Under the pieces are notes generated by a model, which saw nothing but the letters and a program-made list of their open reading frames with translations, made no database searches and was not told the origin of the DNA. 64,000 bases of DNA from Paralvinella palmiformis (taxonomy: Eukaryota > Annelida > Polychaeta > Terebellida > Alvinellidae): positions 5,001-69,000 of the forward strand of contig JAODUP010000555.1 of the NCBI GenBank assembly GCA_025642065.1. The letters are read 5' to 3'. This document shows positions 34,057 through 47,110 of the stretch, one piece after another (the first letter of the stretch is position 1; each line of letters begins with the position of its first letter). The translations under genes were made by a program, and so were the position numbers.

Positions 34057-35760
34057 AGGATGCTACGTCTCTGAATAGTAATGTACACAATAATGAAAAC
34101 AAATTAGGTCGTATTTATAAACAATCATTTATTATTTTATGTAAAGCAATTGTTTGGTGGCTTTTAATTTTCCTAATTAATTAAAATACTAAGTAATGAC
34201 TATCGTGTCATTATTAGTCACTACATATCACATATAATTTGCAAGTTATACGTAAATTAGGCGTTTTGTGGGTTAGAAACGTCGCAACAAGTTTGTGTTT
34301 ACACCGATCACCAGGCCGCCTTGTTGCTGATTAATTATGCAGCAGAATATGCTCATTGTTGGTACACAGAGAGTGGTGACGTTCTACACGTAAACCGAGA
34401 AAAACAATACCTAAACCTGCAAACACACACACGCACACACACACACACACCCCTCACTCACTCACACACACGTTGATGACGTCAGTACATAATGGCTCAG
34501 TTGCCATATCCAGTCAAACCCGGGGGGGGGCCGACCCGGGGAGACCAACCACTGGCGCCCCCACCTCCCAGATATATCCAGACACGGATATGTCCATATA
34601 GAAAAAAAACTGCTTTTCCGAAATTGATATCAACCTGACACCCATTACATTGTACCAACAAACTCGACAATTTTATCTTAAAACATCGAAAAGGTAAGTT
34701 ATAAAGTCGTGTAAACAAGATAAGATAAATGACTCGGACCGGGCGTCATCTGCTGCGACGAGTCGTGATAAATGGCGTTGGCAGACATCCACATATGAGT
34801 GGGACCATGTTGAGCATCTTCGCAATAATATATATTATTATGCTAAACTGCCTCAGTGGCATGACAGGCTGATGGATCAACAACACTGAAAACGCCTTTG
34901 TAATAATCCGCCAGTTACTCGCAATTATCAAAACCTATTTGCGATTGACTAATGTTTTGGATGGAATACTATTCAAGCTAAGAGAAAATGTATTTCCTTT
35001 TCGCTTTAAGTGCATGTCATTGATGTTAACAGGCGATTAATAGTTGTAAACAAACACGGTTGTCCGCCATCTCCGGGAAATCCCGTATATACTTTCGATT
35101 ATAAACCGGGCCGCGGGAATGTTATTCCCTATATCATGTATATGTGGGCTCAGTCATGTGAGGAAAAGGTAGATATTTGCCTATATATTCCGTACTAGAT
35201 CTAAATCTCAAAGTCTCTCGTTGGCCAACCTCACCGGATATGGAGAAAACGGTGCTGCACCAAGCGAACAGTTGGGAAAACTACCTAACTGGCAATAGAC
35301 CCATTTGCATGATGACGTCAAAAACCAAACAAACCAGGCGCGCTTTGCATTGTGGGATTCATAGGGGGGTCCGCTGAGCGATAATACCGTGATAATCCCG
35401 CCATTTTAACCTTAAACGTCAATGTTCCGGATCTGTTATAATCATGCCAAAAAACTAACCACTTACCGAGTGAAAACGTACAGAACCGAATATTCACGAG
35501 GATGTCTTATATGACAACCCGATTGCTGCTCAGAATCTGATCTTCCGCATACCCGAAATAAACACAATTTTGGTCAACTTCAACTATAAAAGGACTAGCA
35601 TTATCTATAATTCTAAATAAGAAATTTTATATTTGTGAGCGGGATGAAAATATCCAAAGAATCACAAACAACAAAGTCGAGGGCGAAATGTTCAAAACAG
35701 GAAAGACACAGCAATATTCTTGCGCCCATAGGTTCGAAAAGAATCGATCTCAGCTGCGCA
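34056..35760. other. intergenic with two CRE palindromes
   Basis: TGACGTCA at 34477-34484 and 35313-35320. A CA run lies at 34425-34452. The block 35440-35600 resembles 16600-16700 in part. No gene. Confidence 0.4.
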
Positions 35761-35763
35761 CCT

Positions 35764-37640
35764 AGTACAGGGATTGGGCAAAAAACTCATAGTCCAGGTA
35801 TACGATTCGAGGTTCATCAACAGTGATCAGATGGCAAGGAAACTTATGAAGCATAAGCGAGTCTGAAAAGATGAGTTTTCAAATGGTAACGGAAAGAAAC
35901 TATATTATTTGATGACTTAACATGTTCAGAGAGTGAATTCCAAAGAGTGGGGACAGGAACTGAAAAAGCACGAGACACAGCTTGAGTTTTAACCTTGGGA
36001 ATAGACAACAAGTGAAAACGAGGTGAACGGAGTTCCCTAGTTGGGGTGCTAAAGAAAGCATGGAAAACGGGTATGAAGGTTCCCCAGAAGAAAGAGTTTG
36101 ATAGGCAATAGTGCAGAGTTTGAAAATGATGCGAGATTGAACAGGGAGTCAGTGAAGAGATTTCAGAAGTGGGACAGAATGAGAAAACCGAAGAGACCGT
36201 GTGACAATCCTAGCTAAGCAGTTCTGAACACACCGAAGGTTTAGAATATCCTTAGATGTAATGTTATAAAGAAGAGAGTTGCAGTAATCAAGCCTACTAG
36301 TAATGAGGGTTGTAGCAATGGTTTTGGCGACTGAAAGAGAAATATAGGGACGAATACGGCGAAGGTCACGAATATGATAGAAGCAGGAGCGACATGTCAG
36401 AGAAACTTGTTTTCTGAAATTAAAATCGCTATCAAATGTAACACCAATATTAGGTACAGTGTCTGATGGTGTGATGCTATGACTAAGGATGTTCGTGTAA
36501 GTTTGCTGCGTTGTCTGGATGTATATCTATAATGATGAAATCTGTTTGGTTGGCATTGAGCCTAAGTTTATTGTTTGTCATCCTGCGGGAAATATCACTG
36601 AGACAGTCACCAAGTTGTTGAAGGGAAAGATCAGTGTCTGCTGTAGATAAAGATGTGTATACTTGGGTGTCATCCGCATATAAATGATGGTCTAATTTAT
36701 GGCTGTGAATAAGTGAGCTTAGTGGTGTTGTATACAGAGTAAACAGTAGTGGTCCAAGAACAGAGCCTTGGGGAACACCGCAAAACAAAGTCACTGCCTG
36801 TGAAAAACAGTTTCTTATTTTTATTGATTGAAAACTATTTATTAATAATGAGCGGATCCAGCTAAATGTTGTGCCTGCTATGCTCTATATCAATCAGAGA
36901 GGCGATCTAGAAGATTAGAATAATCAAAGGTGTCAAAAGATGCAGATAAATCTAAAAGTGTTAGTGCTGTGACTTTTCCTGTGTCCACGGTGCTATGTCA
37001 TTATGAACCTTGAGTAGAGCGATTTCTGTAGACTGAAATTGTTTGTAAGCAGACTGAAAAACATTAGACAAGTGATTACAGTTTAAGTGAACGTTCAAAC
37101 GACGGTATACAACTTTTTCTCATACTTTAGATATGAATGATAGATTAGAAATAGGTCTATAACTGTTTAGGTCATTGGCTGGTAAAGATGATTTCTTAAG
37201 AAGTGGGATTACATGGGCATGTTTAATATGAGAAGGGAACACTCCGGAGCTTAGTGATCAATTTAATATCTTAGAAATTGGAACAATTAGTGTGTGAAGA
37301 CAAGATTTTAGCAGAAATGTAGGGATAGGATCAAGTTCACAGGACTTATTGTGGGATAATAAGATCAGTTTAGAAACTTCAGTAAGTGAGGCTGGTTTAA
37401 ACACTGTGCAAGGGTGATGTGTACAACTGGAAAATCAATATTACGACTAGAAGCAGAAACTGGGAAAGAAGCGTGAATTTTGGTGATCTTATCCTCGAAA
37501 TGTTTGGAAAAAGAATTGCAGAGTGAATTAGTTGAATGATGAGCGGGCAGAGAAATAGAAGCCTTTCTATGGAGAGTCTTATTTATGCAATTTTACACTT
37601 GACGAGGATTGTCAAAATTATTGGAGATCATGTTCCTATA
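35764..37640 (-). pseudogene. CR1/L2-type LINE with YADD reverse transcriptase (dead, minus)
   Basis: Read from right to left, the minus strand gives, in shifting frames: FYRNMISNNFDNPRQV and INKTLHRKASISLP (upstream of the RT core); a damaged LLDLSASFDT motif near 36940; GVPQGSVLGPLLFTLY and HLYADDTQVY (36483-36794, the catalytic YADD); RMTNNKLRLNANQT; then YCNSLLYNITSKD, LHWLPV, VPTLWNSLSEHVKSS and LKTHLFRLAYAS near the 3' end. Frameshifts and stops split it, so it is inactive. It is a different lineage from the copy at 1-575, although its motif order is the same. Confidence 0.88.
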
Positions 37641-38095
37641 AAAGTTATATATACTATCCATATTGATTATTTTAATAACAGATTGTTTTAGCCATCTGAA
37701 ATCAACCTGAATAATTACATATTGCAGACGCTTAATATTGTTGTCGTGCACCGAAGGCATACATAAAATAAATATACACTTCCGCAAATGTACTGGTAGT
37801 GTTGTCCAATAGCAGTGTTGTCTTTTATTGTGGGATGTTTCATTCGTCAATAAAAGTTTCGGCATTTACTCAGGCATTAACCCTCTGTTATATGTTTAAG
37901 TGAGACCAGTGCCGAAGCACCTGAAGCTATCAATCAATTAAATAGAATGCGTCGAATTGTTAATTGTATATTATTTAAATATGTGTATACAACAACAAAA
38001 ATAACAACAACGTCATTAACAACGAACACGGCAACAACAACGACAACAGCAAATACTACTACTACCAGTACAACTACTGCTGTTACTATTACTAG
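37641..38095. other. intergenic, ACA-rich
   Basis: A degenerate ACA/ACT trinucleotide stretch (37988-38090) gives a poly-Thr ORF. No gene. Confidence 0.5.
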
Positions 38096-38098
38096 TCT

Positions 38099-38250
38099 AC
38101 GCGGCCTAACTGGTAGTGTGCTTCACCATCGATCTCTGGTAGCTGGGTTCGAATCCCAGCTGGGCCATGTCTGAGGGCTGTTTCATCTTTAACTTAGCCC
38201 TTTACCATTGAAGGTTGCTGTGAACATAAGTGTCGCCATAAAACAACAAA
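38099..38250 (+). repeat. SINE family A, diverged (plus)
   Basis: ACGCGGCCTAACTGGTAGTG, CTGGGTTCGAATCCCAGCTG (perfect B box), then CTGTTTCATCTTTAACTTAG and a diverged body ending CGCCATAAAACAAC. Confidence 0.8.
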
Positions 38251-38432
38251 ATGGACGACAACAAGAACAACAACAATCATAAGTAGGAGACTTTATCTTC
38301 AGCAATAGGCACATTTCTCGGGTTCGATTCCACATTCTATCTGTAGAACAAAACATTTCATCCATCAGGTGCCTAATCTCATCTGGCGTGTTACGGAATA
38401 GCCTACGATAAATAAGTGACATACAGTTATAG

Positions 38433-38600
38433 ACGGCCACTTTTATGCACGTGGTAGGCTAAATGGGCCGAGGGACCCCCAAAGGTAATGAAGCCAAGTC
38501 AAAGATGAAACAACCTCCAAATATGCCCACGCCTGGAATCAAACAAGGGTGGTAGTGATCTGTGGTCCAACACGCTACCGCTAGACCACGGAGGCGCCCC
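38433..38600 (-). repeat. SINE family A, head type 1 (minus)
   Basis: Minus strand: GGGGCGCCTCCGTGGTCTAG, CGGTAGCGTGTTGGACCACA, then CCACCCTTGTTTGATTCCAG and the common body. It faces the previous copy 180 bp away. A diverged family D fragment (CTCGGGTTCGATTCCACATT) sits between at about 38315-38350. Confidence 0.85.
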
Positions 38601-38749
38601 TCATACAGTTATAGAGGAAATAGGTCAAAATACCTGACAGATGACAGCAAAAATAGTTCTAGACTTCTCAGAACAAGTAATAGCTAATGATTGATAAAGG
38701 TTGTGTAATATATTATAAATAATTATAATATGCAACAAAACCAATACTA

Positions 38750-38815
38750 CTACTATTGCAACTATTACTACTACTACTATTTCTACTACTACTACTACTA
38801 CTACTACTATTATTT
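38750..38815. repeat. (CTA)n trinucleotide array
   Basis: CTA/ACT units with a TTG and TTT interruption. Confidence 0.85.
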
Positions 38816-39127
38816 AATTATGAATATTATTTACTCGAAAATTCATCATCAAAAATGTAAACCCTAAGATCTAACAATTTATGATTTTAAGAGAAATATC
38901 CTTTTTACATGAAGGAAGAGCTATTATCGACGTTAAAGGCGTATCCCAGCAACAGAACTCAGCGTGTCTCAGTAGCCGATAGAATGGCACAGCTCAATGT
39001 GCCTCTTTATTCTGGTGTAAGACGGGGGGGGGGGGGGGTACTGTTTTAGCAACAAAGAATTGTCGAATGAACACTTGACAAATCTGTCATATTATGAAAT
39101 GACACGATATTAAATATCAATGTTCTA

Positions 39128-39285
39128 TCGGCCACAGATCTATAGCACCTGGGTTCAAACACCGGCCGGACTATGTCAGAAGGGTGTTTCATCTTTCACT
39201 TCGCCTCATTACCTTTAGAGGTCGCTCGGCCCATTTAACCTACCATGTGCACAAAAGTGGCCGTAAAACAGGAACATTTACATCT
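39128..39285 (+). repeat. SINE family A, head type 2, 5'-truncated (plus)
   Basis: It starts in CGGCCACAGATCTATAGCAC, then CTGGGTTCAAACACCGGCCG and the full body ending GTGGCCGTAAAACAGGAACA. Confidence 0.85.
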
Positions 39286-39404
39286 ATCGATGAGACTCAA
39301 TTGTACACGACTTTAAGGCAAAGTTGAGTTGAACTGAGTCGAGTGGAGTTGGTTTAGTCGTGGTCTAGTTACATATGGGATATATGGTCGAGTAGCTCAC
39401 ACCG

Positions 39405-39512
39405 ATTATACAAAAAATCACCCCACAAACACAGATAGAATCTGGATTCTAACTGAAAAGCTGGAGGATTGTGGCACTGTGCTATAATCACCGCACCACC
39501 AGAAAGCCCCCT
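39405..39512 (-). repeat. SINE family D (minus)
   Basis: Minus strand: GGTGGTGCGGTGATTATAGC, TCCAGCTTTTCAGTTAGAAT, CCAGATTCTATCTGTGTTTG, TGGGGTGATTTTTTG. Same order as 45594-45735. Confidence 0.65.
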
Positions 39513-39544
39513 TTAACTGAAGTATATATATTGAAGATATACCG

Positions 39545-39625
39545 TAGGTCCCGGCCATTAAGCCGAGACTTTATGTCAACATTTGACCCTTATTTTGGGG
39601 GGTCGGCTTAACGGCCGGTGCTATT
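39545..39625. mobile_element. foldback element F, copy 1
   Basis: CCGGCCATTAAGCCGA (39551-39566) and TCGGCTTAACGGCCGG (39603-39618) are inverted repeats matching at 15 of 16 positions, with a 36-nt loop. The arm resembles those at 54891 and 63367 (TAAGnCGA core). Probably the terminus of a non-autonomous DNA transposon. Confidence 0.5.
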
Positions 39626-39924
39626 TCAGTGTCAAGAAATCCAGTCATCGGGAGAAAAAATTCAGTGTGTTAGCAGCCGTCTAGAAACGGACATCAAATG
39701 ATCAATCGTTATTTTGATTTAAAATAGAAGTGAAACAAGTTAATGATAATTATACATGGCTTTATAATGAAAATCAGTATTTATATGTAGAATTATCTGA
39801 TTTTTTAAGTATTTTATAATAAAGAGCAACACGCTTAAATGAAACAAGCACAAGACCGAATTTATTATTCAGGTATCATTTGAAGAAATCTGAGAATCTT
39901 CGTATTAAGATATGATCCATATCT

Positions 39925-40090
39925 ATTGAATTGAATTTATTTATTTCACATAACACGAGTACAATGCACGAATACGCAGACACAATAGCAATAACGGTGA
40001 AATACATTTTACAAATATACATAAATCAAGACTGACATGTGTACCCCTATGTGAGGAGACAGTGTGGCCCAAGTGCTGTCTTACCACTGT
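39925..40090 (-). repeat. LINE/SINE 3' end with TTCAA-type tail (minus)
   Basis: The minus strand ends TGTGAAATAAATAAATTCAA TTCAA. A plus-strand tail of the same kind (ATAAAATTCAATTCAATAAA) is at 40410-40432. CR1-like families are known to end in such short repeats, but there is no coding remnant here. Confidence 0.45.
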
Positions 40091-40093
40091 TCC

Positions 40094-40097
<4 letters not shown>

Positions 40098-40147
<50 letters not shown>
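40098..40147. repeat. (TA)n microsatellite
   Basis: About 25 TA units. Confidence 0.95.
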
Positions 40148-40149
<2 letters not shown>

Positions 40150-40150
<1 letters not shown>

Positions 40151-40592
40151 ATATTCCTCGGTGTGTGTGAGAGATATTGGCTTTACAACAGATAAATCCA
40201 GATAAGTCTTGATATTATCAAATAAGGAACGTAAGTCTTATTCGTAAATACTTAAATGGTGAACCATACAACGTCACAGTGTACGCTATTTTTAGTATTT
40301 CGTGATCTAAGTGTCGTTCTCTTTTCAAGATGCCAAACAGTTACATACTAATATATGGAGGTGTTTCGGAGTATCAGTTTCTAGGCTGTTGAATAGTTGT
40401 TACCTGATCACAATAAAATTCAATTCAATAAAGTAATATTTTCTAGCCTATTTTTAAAATCTATAAATTACTGTTTTCTGTATTTATGTAGTAGAATATG
40501 TTTGTGCTATATGAACAAGAACATGTTTTAATTATATTAAAACTGAGTGTAAACATCTTTGATCAACCAACGTTCATTAAGGATTTATATAA

Positions 40593-40645
<53 letters not shown>

Positions 40646-42060
40646 ACATAGTAGCTTTCTATAGTCAAAGCAGTCACCATATTATTACAGAATCCACAGT
40701 TTTGAATTATATTTATTTATTTTATTACTTCGTTATGAAATGTGCGTGTAACCGGGACGTATTAGCTTTAAACGCACAGACACCAAACTTTAAACTCATT
40801 CGTGATACAACTCAAAATTTTATTTACTATCATAATTATAATATGTTCAGCTTTGTTTGTTATCAAGCCCAGCTACTGAAGTAGTCTACAGGCATCGAAC
40901 TAGTAGGTGGCTCCACCTGCTGGTCTAAAACGGTACGTTTGAAATCGCCGCGATTATGTATTGTCAGAAAGATTTTCTTCCTAAACCTTATTTTTCAATT
41001 AATAATGGTGGGAATATTTACATCAAAAGATAATTAACACATACAAGGAATTAAACTCAATTTGTATTTCAAATCATATACCTTTATTTTATGTGGTGCC
41101 ACCTGGTGATTGCTATTTTATCACATATTCTGTACTTTTGAGTCTGACAACAAATAAGTATTGACTTTGTTGTTGTTGTTATTATTATTATTACGATTAT
41201 TATGTAATATTTGGCTATTCTTGTTATGTTTCTGCCATAAACAAACACTACTGTTTATAAAATATAAATATTAATCTTGACTAACAATTATATAACGCCC
41301 CATATGTAACGTGTGTGTGTGTGTGTGTGTGTTTGTGTGAGGGAGGGGATGCGTGTGCGTGCGTGTGTGTAGTGCTCAATTGGACATGACTGATTAATAG
41401 TCTCTTACACTAAGATGGAACATCGGATCAGTTCAGGGATATGTTAATCCGCAACGACGATCGGCAGAGATCCATCGAGCAGAAGGACTGGAAACTCTCC
41501 AAAGTGCCTTACATATTATATTATAAATCATTATTATACAATTTAATATTCTATATTGTAATAGTCGTCACCTTCACGGAAATAATAGGACGACTGCCAT
41601 TATTATGAGATGATTTATTGTTGTATGAGATAAATATAGTCATAGATAAATTGGAGAGTGATAACAAATAGATTACATCATATTAATTGGTAGAAAAGTT
41701 TTATTTGAGAAAACGCATGCAATAATAATACATGAATTTTGATATCTAGATTAAACGCATTGGGTTGAATAAGTTAAATCCGATCAAATGATCCATTTCA
41801 TTTGGAAACCACTAACATAATATCAATATAATAAGTGATACAGAGAAGTATTACATGACAAATTGACAATCTAATTCAAGTTCATCTATGGAAATAGGAC
41901 ATTCAGTCAAATAGTAAATCAGTAAATTATACACGAAAAGCGAAGCATGATAACCTAGAGCTTTTGACATGTAACGTTTTCTGATATATTTCTATATTTT
42001 TTTTAGAGAAGCAAACAGTTATCGTCTCGATAATGTGACCCGTAGAAGCAATAGCTAAAT
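40150..42060. other. AT-rich intergenic with short arrays
   Basis: ATT 40590-40643, GTT/ATT 41169-41195 and GT 41312-41334. The words GTGCCTTACATATTATATTA near 41511 look like a decayed L2-type tail. The 128-codon plus ORF at 40498 is carried by the poly-Leu ATT run and is not a gene. Confidence 0.5.
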
Positions 42061-42064
42061 GGAG

Positions 42065-42240
42065 TCGCCTCCATGACCTAACTGGTAGCGCAGTTGGCCA
42101 CATATTTATAGCACCTGGGTTCAAACCCCGGCTGGGCTATATCAGAAGGTTGTTTCATCTTTCACTTCGCCTCATTACCTTCGGAGGTCGCTCGGCCCAT
42201 TTAGGCTACCTTGTGCACAAAATCGGTCGTAAAGCAGCCA
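42065..42240 (+). repeat. SINE family A, head type 2, best-preserved copy (plus)
   Basis: CGCCTCCATGACCTAACTGG, TAGCGCAGTTGGCCACATAT, CCTGGGTTCAAACCCCGGCT (B box), AGGTTGTTTCATCTTTCACT, CGGAGGTCGCTCGGCCCATT, GTGCACAAAATCGGTCGTAA. Total about 175 bp. Confidence 0.88.
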
Positions 42241-44397
42241 CTTTTTCAAAGCTAAATGGATCAAATATATAACAGAACGAACATCGTTAATGGGAAATGT
42301 TACGTTATGATATCTTTTTTGTTGTTTTTCCCAAGAAGTGCGAACTCCTCACCGTCGTGTTGACAAGTGTACCAGGCTGTCTAACCACGCGATCCATATT
42401 CAAAATAATCGTACGACCGCCTCATTCTTGGTCATGGATTTTCCAACATTTCGTATTAGTCTGATGTTTATGAATCACGTGATGTCATTATTTCCATATA
42501 TATATATATATATATATATATACTTACCGGAAGTCACGCCTTTAACATTTGTAACGAGATAAAACTGTTAGTGTATAATCACGATTTACGGTTGCAATAC
42601 ATATAAAAAATTGAAATAGAGTCTGTTGGATTATTTTCGCACATATACGACGGTACGTGTACGTATATATAAGTGAGCGCGAAACGACAACGTATGTTCG
42701 TGTGTATTTTTCAGTAGAACGAGTCCTACACATTGGCAACCGTTAAATGACACAGCAATCTGTGACACATACACTGGGACGATATAACAGTTTAGTTACG
42801 CCCTACGAAGGCTTCTACATCTTATGCGCAGTAAAAGAATTATCTAAAATACTTAATAGACATATCACAAGGGATTCGCACATTCACGTGCTCCTAAATA
42901 ATGAGGAAGCTACAATAAGGATGTTTACGTTATGACGATTATCTCAAACAAAACGCTCCCTTGTCAGCTGGTTATGGCAGATTCTGCAAACAGGTTGGTT
43001 ATCTTAAAATTATATTTTTTGCCCCTGCCCCTCCCCCTTTGGACACCGTATCTTTGTATAATTGTATTTGTTTTGTAATACCTATGGTAGACGTTTAACG
43101 GCTGGCATTCGTTTTGATGAAACCAATGCTTATTTTGACAGATGCCAGGTTGCTGATTTGACAAATCGACAGTCAACTATTAAATGTCGAGTCCAGTGAC
43201 ACTCACACTGCTCTATCTGCTGTCACTGGTGACTGGTGTGTTTTTATGGGTGTTTCCGATAAAAATAGATTTAACGACATACATAAATAGAACTTTGTGG
43301 TTTATGTGGGATGCAGGCACACACTCACAGTGACACTCACACATACTCGCTGACACTGCAGCGATTTATTGAGAACAGTAAGTTATATACCAAATTAATG
43401 AGACTGTCTTAGACTTAGTGTCTACGCCTATGACTTGCGTGTTTTGACACAAATGTAATTTTTATATTTGAACTGTTTTAATGTAATAAAACCCTTTGTC
43501 TGCTGTGTGAAATTCATGTTAATTGTTATAATGATGGTGTGAATTATACATCAATGCACTAATTATAACTGCATTGAAATAATCATTCTCTGAGATAGCA
43601 TGTTTATTATGGTTGATTACAGGGTGCTAATATTCCTACTACATAAATAAATTGTTTGTTTAAATGTTAATTCATGGGAGAACATATCGTTACATTCTCT
43701 ACAGATAGACTCTTCTTAATAACAAGAGCTGGTTGGGGATGGGGATATTTTACTTTATCACCTCATTATTGATAGCATCGCTGTAGTCGATGTATATTGG
43801 TTGAAGTGAAAACATGCCATATGGTTTGTCGGTTTGTTCATTGATTTTAATAGTTGGCTGCTTACCTCAACACTCCTTTATTGTTTGCTCCAAATCAATA
43901 GTTCCCCCCACGCACGCACGCACACACCCTATAAATCATAGAATCAGCTTATTTCATCTTGCAGTAAGTGCAGAAGATGAGTCTCATTTAGCTATGGATT
44001 GACATCATATATATGTACATAGGGTTTTTATCATGTCACTTCGATGTACAATTTCAATTTATATAACATGCTGCGGAAGTTTATTCTATGGAATCATTTA
44101 CAACTGATATAAATAATAATAATAATGATTAACAGCAACGTTGTAAATGCCAGTGAAAATCTATACCTAATAATACATTTGGAATAGTTGGAAAATACAG
44201 CTAGATGATTAGACATTAGTTCAAGGTGTTGTATCAAACGTTGGAGTAGTTCATCGCTTTTAATATCACCCTGTGGAATTTGAGGAGCTTTTGTTTTTAT
44301 ATTGTAGAGAGTTTTTAATTTCACAATTGCTAATTTGTACATATTAAATGCAACAAAACTTTATGTATGGACTGGTTTTCTACTGAAATTTAACATA

Positions 44398-44434
<37 letters not shown>

Positions 44435-44570
44435 AAATTATTAGTAATATAATTTATGATAACACATGATATTTTATACTAAAATCATAGTGATGTTATG
44501 AACTAGAATGATACAGCTCTATTTATTATAATAATAATTACAAACTTCTATTGTGCCAATATCCTCGAAA
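42241..44570. other. AT-rich intergenic, no gene recognised
   Basis: TA runs at 42497-42521 and 44402-44430 and a CGCA run at 43911-43922. The short ORFs on both strands have no domain or neighbouring splice-linked exon. Confidence 0.45.
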
Positions 44571-44579
44571 AGAATCCAG

Positions 44580-44830
44580 TTCATTTTTTAACAGACATAT
44601 TATTTTGGGTATTATTATATTACATATTATTTGTACAGTGCCTTTGGATGGCTCCTGCTAGTACGGGCACTATATTTAATATATATTATTAGTTGTATTA
44701 GTACAGGGGTTGGGTAATCTCATAGTCCAGGTACGATGCAAAGTTCATCAACAAATGATCAGATGGAGTAGAAACTTAGGAAGGATAAGCAAGTCTGATA
44801 TTATATTGGGTTTCAGTTGATAAAAACACC
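44580..44830. repeat. two LINE 3' ends joined tail to tail
   Basis: 44580-44690 (plus) matches the 3' UTR at 595-705: GTGCCTTTGGATGGCTCCTG and an ATTATTA tail. 44697-44805 (minus orientation) matches 35764-35870: CTCATAGTCCAGGTA, AAGTTCATCAAC and TGATCAGATGG. One element probably inserted at the tail of the other. Confidence 0.7.
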
Positions 44831-45590
44831 ATTCTCTCCCCCACAAAAAGAGTATCAAATTAGTAATATTAGAATCACAAATCTGCAAATTAAAAATGCA
44901 GGGGGACTTTCCATTTTATACCCTTCTGTACCCAAATTTTAAATATATTTGGAATTCAGACCCTTCGGGAGGGATTAAACTATAGACTACCATTGTCTCC
45001 TTCACTGAGGTAGCCTGAGCCATAGTATATCTGATAATTATTAATATTGTTATTATTATGATTATCATAGATGTTTATTACTCATACTATTTAGTATAAA
45101 AAATATAAGATGACATTCTGCTGCTGAATGACAGCTTTAGGTACACAATGATTGACACAAAGCTGTGTGGCTGTGACAGGTTGACACAACAAACTTGGTA
45201 CAACCTACTGTTTGGTAGAGATCAATCAATTATTTAATCAATCAATCCTTGCATCTGTCACAATTGAACTTTCAGGAAATAGATCAATCCTGATTATGTC
45301 TCTAATTAACACCCAGACCATATTTATGTTCCATAACTTTGAAGCACTGATGAACCACCCATACTGATTATTAGCTGAAAGGTTTTTTAGGCTCGTTTAT
45401 GTTAGTAGTTTGCAATGTTGGTCAGTTACCACCATTTAAATTGTATAAATACTGATACATAAAGAACATTGATACAGTGTTATCTAATATAGTAGTAAGT
45501 TAAATGTCATTCAATGGTGTTAAATTTTTATACACAAAAATTCCAGCTGATACAAAATAATGATGCCAGGCTTTTTAAAAATTGAAGAAC
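44831..45590. other. intergenic, nothing recognised
   Basis: AT-rich sequence without supported features. Confidence 0.4.
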
Positions 45591-45593
45591 TCC

Positions 45594-45960
45594 AATAGTG
45601 CCATGGTTAGAACACTATGCTGTAAATCACAAGGTTGTGGGTTTGAATCTGGCTCATAGCTGTGTTCATGAGATGTTTCCCTACGGAATCATCCTCGACC
45701 CTATACCCCACATGTGATCAGTGTTGAGGCTAAACCAACCAATGATTGGAGCATTCTAATAGTGCAGTGGTTCCAACACAGTGCTAAAATCCTTCAAGTT
45801 TTAAGCTTGAATCTGACTCGTATATCTGTTTCTGGAGATGTTTCCCAGGATGTCACCCTTCAATCATATGATCCAGGTATCAACAGTATGGTTATATCTG
45901 TGTTTTTGTGGGATGTTAACCTGAAAGCAATCCTTAAGCCAATTCATTCACTTATTCATT
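45594..45960 (+). repeat. SINE family D, two tandem copies (plus)
   Basis: Copy 1 (45594-45735): AGTGCCATGGTTAGAACACT, GTGGGTTTGAATCTGGCTCA, GTTCATGAGATGTTTCCCTA. Copy 2 (45747-45960): AGTGCAGTGGTTCCAACACA, TTAAGCTTGAATCTGACTCG, TTTCTGGAGATGTTTCCCAG, ending CATTCACTTATTCATTCACC. Head-to-tail insertion or dimeric SINE. Confidence 0.75.
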
Positions 45961-46393
45961 CACCCACTCACTTATTGCCCATTAAGTAGAGAGTGCAATA
46001 GAGTGCATCAGTTGCTGCTGATATAAGTGTGAACCAAGATGAACAATTCCAATTCCGTTTTTTCCCCGATTTTTTTGCCTAATATTTTTTACCATGAGTA
46101 GATACTCCAAGTACCTACTTGGAATACATGCTCCAAACAGTTTATATTCCAAGTAGGATTATCATGGAAGAAATATTTCTGAATTAAAAAATTAATTTGT
46201 AGATTTTATTTTGCCTGTTCTAAACATTGAATGGGGTAAATTCCTAAATAGCAATATCTCTTATATAGATTACAGGCATGCTATGTGGTAGTGTCACCGT
46301 GTTGTGGGTGGAGCCCATGGTATCCAGACCATTTTAATTGGTTAAATGCTCACTTGGGGTGCCACAGTCTGTGTGCATAGCTGATATATATAT

Positions 46394-46765
46394 AAGTGAG
46401 CTCCGGTGGCCTAGTGGTTAAGCACCCGGCCTTGGTGCCAACGGTCACAGGTTCGAACCCAGCAAGAGGTCGAAACATTTCCAGGGATTAATTTCTCCGC
46501 TCACAACATCGTGGGTGGTTGACCACGTTAAAAGGCGCTGCCGTCTCTACTAAATTATTTAGAATAAAGGGGGACGTTCAAAACTCCCTGAGGACGTAAA
46601 ACTCTCTGACAGTGACCAGGGTATTTCGGCTCCATCTTTCCGTACTGTTCCCCTGTGAGTGGAGGGGTGGGGAGGAGGTTCCTCAACCACTCCAACATAG
46701 AGGCTGTGCTGATTAAGCGACAGCCTGGGGATTCTCCCTGAACAACAAAACAAACACATATATAA
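46394..46765 (+). repeat. SINE family C, about 370 bp (plus)
   Basis: tRNA-like head GCTCCGGTGGCCTAGTGGTT with A box TGGCCTAGTGG and a perfect B box GGTTCGAACCC. A long unrelated body contains CATCGTGGGTGGTTGACCAC and GGGGTGGGGAGGAGGTTCC. It ends GCCTGGGGATTCTCCCTG plus AACAACAAAACAAAC. The window's right edge (63951-64000) is the reverse complement of its last 50 bp, so it is a dispersed family. The minus-strand ORFs here are artefacts. Confidence 0.8.
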
Positions 46766-46859
46766 GGAATCAAAGCTCTGGATCATTATGGTTCCAGTAT
46801 ACGTAACACCACATGGAAGTGTTAACATTGTAAAAATGATAAATTAATTTTTGGATTTA

Positions 46860-47110
46860 ATGATTTTGTAGGAAACTTCAATTCCAATTCAGCTAATGAT
46901 AAACAGTTAGTCCAGGAACCAAAGTCTAACAAAATAGGAGCAATGTGTGTGTGGGGGTGTGTGTGTGTGATCAAAGATGGATGCTCTTTCCAATTGAAAT
47001 GTATTACTATTTAACACTGTGCTATGGTGATTGACATGTAAGTTTTGTGAGTCTTGTTGACTTTGACATAAACTCATGTATTACTTCATTCCTTCACTTG
47101 CCTACCTCAG
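46860..47110 (+). other. sequence 5' of the first recognised GRTP1 exon
   Basis: GT run 46943-46969; the last 30 bp (CATTCCTTCACTTGCCTACCTCAG) form a polypyrimidine tract and 3' splice site. Any 5' UTR exon and promoter must therefore lie further left and were not located. Confidence 0.4.

Noticed and set aside
42065..42140. Functional tRNA gene
   Set aside because: A and B boxes are present, but the head is followed by the SINE body and the acceptor stem does not close; the same head occurs in many copies.
46394..46470. Functional tRNA gene
   Set aside because: Perfect B box, but the sequence continues into a long body shared with another copy at the window edge: a SINE.
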